Below, piece by piece: positions 63,645 through 64,000 of a stretch of DNA of 64,000 nt; position 1 is the stretch's first letter, and each line of letters begins with the position of its first letter. This DNA comes from Aurantimonas sp. Leaf443 (lineage in GTDB: Bacteria; Pseudomonadota; Alphaproteobacteria; Rhizobiales; Rhizobiaceae). Made by a program: the position numbers and the translations under genes. Where the stretch lies: assembly GCF_001425575.1 (NCBI RefSeq), contig NZ_LMRD01000001.1, forward strand, positions 188,537-252,536, read 5' to 3'. A model generated the notes under the pieces. The model was not told the DNA's origin and did not search any database. It saw nothing but the letters and a program-made list of their open reading frames with translations.

Positions 63645-64000
63645 TTGAGCGACCATCGCGACCACCCGGTCGTGGCAGACCCGGCCCGGACCGCCATGGC
63701 CGGCCGCTGCCCGCGCTGCGGCGAGGGACGTCTCTTCCAGGGCTTCCTCACGCCGGCGAAGACTTGTTCCTATTGCGGCCTCGACCTCGCCTTCGCCGAT
63801 TCGGGCGACGGGCCCGCGGTCTTCGTCATCCTCATCGCCGGCTTCATCGTCTGCGGGCTGGCGCTGTGGATGGAGGTCTCGCTGAACCCGCCGCTCTGGG
63901 TGCATTTCATCCTCTGGGTGCCGCTGACGCTCGTCGTCTGCCTGCCGCTGCTGCGGCTGCTGAAGGGCTGGATGATCGGCCAGCAATACGCCCACAAGGC
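63645..64000 (+). CDS. DUF983 family membrane protein (partial at right edge)
   Basis: The first 118 residues are visible; the gene runs off the window. A zinc-ribbon-like N-terminal part has CPRCGEGRLFQGFL and CSYCGLDLAFADSGDGPAVF, the DUF983 signature. Two hydrophobic helices follow (FVILIAGFIVCGLALWM and FILWVPLTLVVCLPLL). In rhizobial oxidase operons this gene sits between ctaE and a Surf1 gene, implying a role in oxidase biogenesis. The start is TTG 63645, with GGAGGA 7 nt upstream. Confidence 0.88.
   Translation, partial: MSDHRDHPVVADPARTAMAGRCPRCGEGRLFQGFLTPAKTCSYCGLDLAFADSGDGPAVFVILIAGFIVCGLALWMEVSLNPPLWVHFILWVPLTLVVCLPLLRLLKGWMIGQQYAHK

Overview
This is a very GC-rich window with no rRNA, tRNA or CRISPR array that I can see. 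It looks like chromosomal DNA of an alphaproteobacterium of the order Hyphomicrobiales (Rhizobiales). The evidence is the gene content and order: an F0 cluster with both b' and b subunits apart from F1; the ctaC-ctaD-ctaB-small protein-ctaG-ctaE oxidase operon next to ialB and tldD; polyprenyl synthase divergent from DUF2007/TrmN6, then S49 peptidase and glyQ; and the block aroC-HDAC-xseB-dxs-tlyA. The 3' end of a red-type RuBisCO operon (cbbS end, cbbX, rpe) at the left edge implies Calvin-cycle capacity. That combination would fit an Aurantimonas-like or related autotrophy-capable lineage, but this is an inference from memory.

Layout. 1-1930: end of a cbb operon, closed by an intrinsic terminator. 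2209-4112: valine catabolism pair (3-hydroxyisobutyryl-CoA hydrolase, 3-hydroxyisobutyrate dehydrogenase). 4113-8533: TerC-family metal exporter, then the F0 operon atpI-atpB-atpE-atpF'-atpF with a terminator. 8625-10771: RNase HII and a radical SAM protein behind a clear alphaproteobacterial LexA box. 10830-15781: small glycosyltransferase-like gene, facing an operon of TPR protein, ispE, moaB and an unknown membrane protein. 15988-20971: isoprenoid and tRNA genes, S49 peptidase, glyQ. 20967-23819: accessory-looking stretch between glyQ and glyS with a decayed DUF433/DUF5615 toxin-antitoxin pair, a zinc metallopeptidase and two unknown proteins. 24026-34040: glyS, a secreted GH25 protein, TsaC/Sua5, an FAD-linked oxidase, DUF6101, ubiA and purD.

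34152-43740: a fatty-acid/acyl-CoA degradation island (FadE-type dehydrogenase, thiolase, FadB-type enzyme, FAH-family protein, second acyl-CoA dehydrogenase, enoyl-CoA hydratase). Two near-identical LiuR-type palindromes sit before its two transcription units, suggesting one regulator. 43731-51176: DedA protein, RNA methyltransferases, dxs, xseB, HDAC-like amidohydrolase, aroC. 51479-57695: DUF1344, histidine phosphatase, fabI, J-domain protein, lipoprotein, pdxH, tldD, ialB. 58064-64000: aa3-type cytochrome c oxidase operon with assembly factors, running off the right edge in a DUF983 gene.

Most of the window is conserved housekeeping DNA. I did not find a complete novel defence or biosynthetic system. 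The points most worth a second look are the SOS box before the radical SAM gene, the shared acyl-CoA operator pair, the doubly frameshifted toxin beside an intact antitoxin, a palindrome covering both stop codons of a convergent pair, and an intrinsic terminator inside the oxidase gene run.
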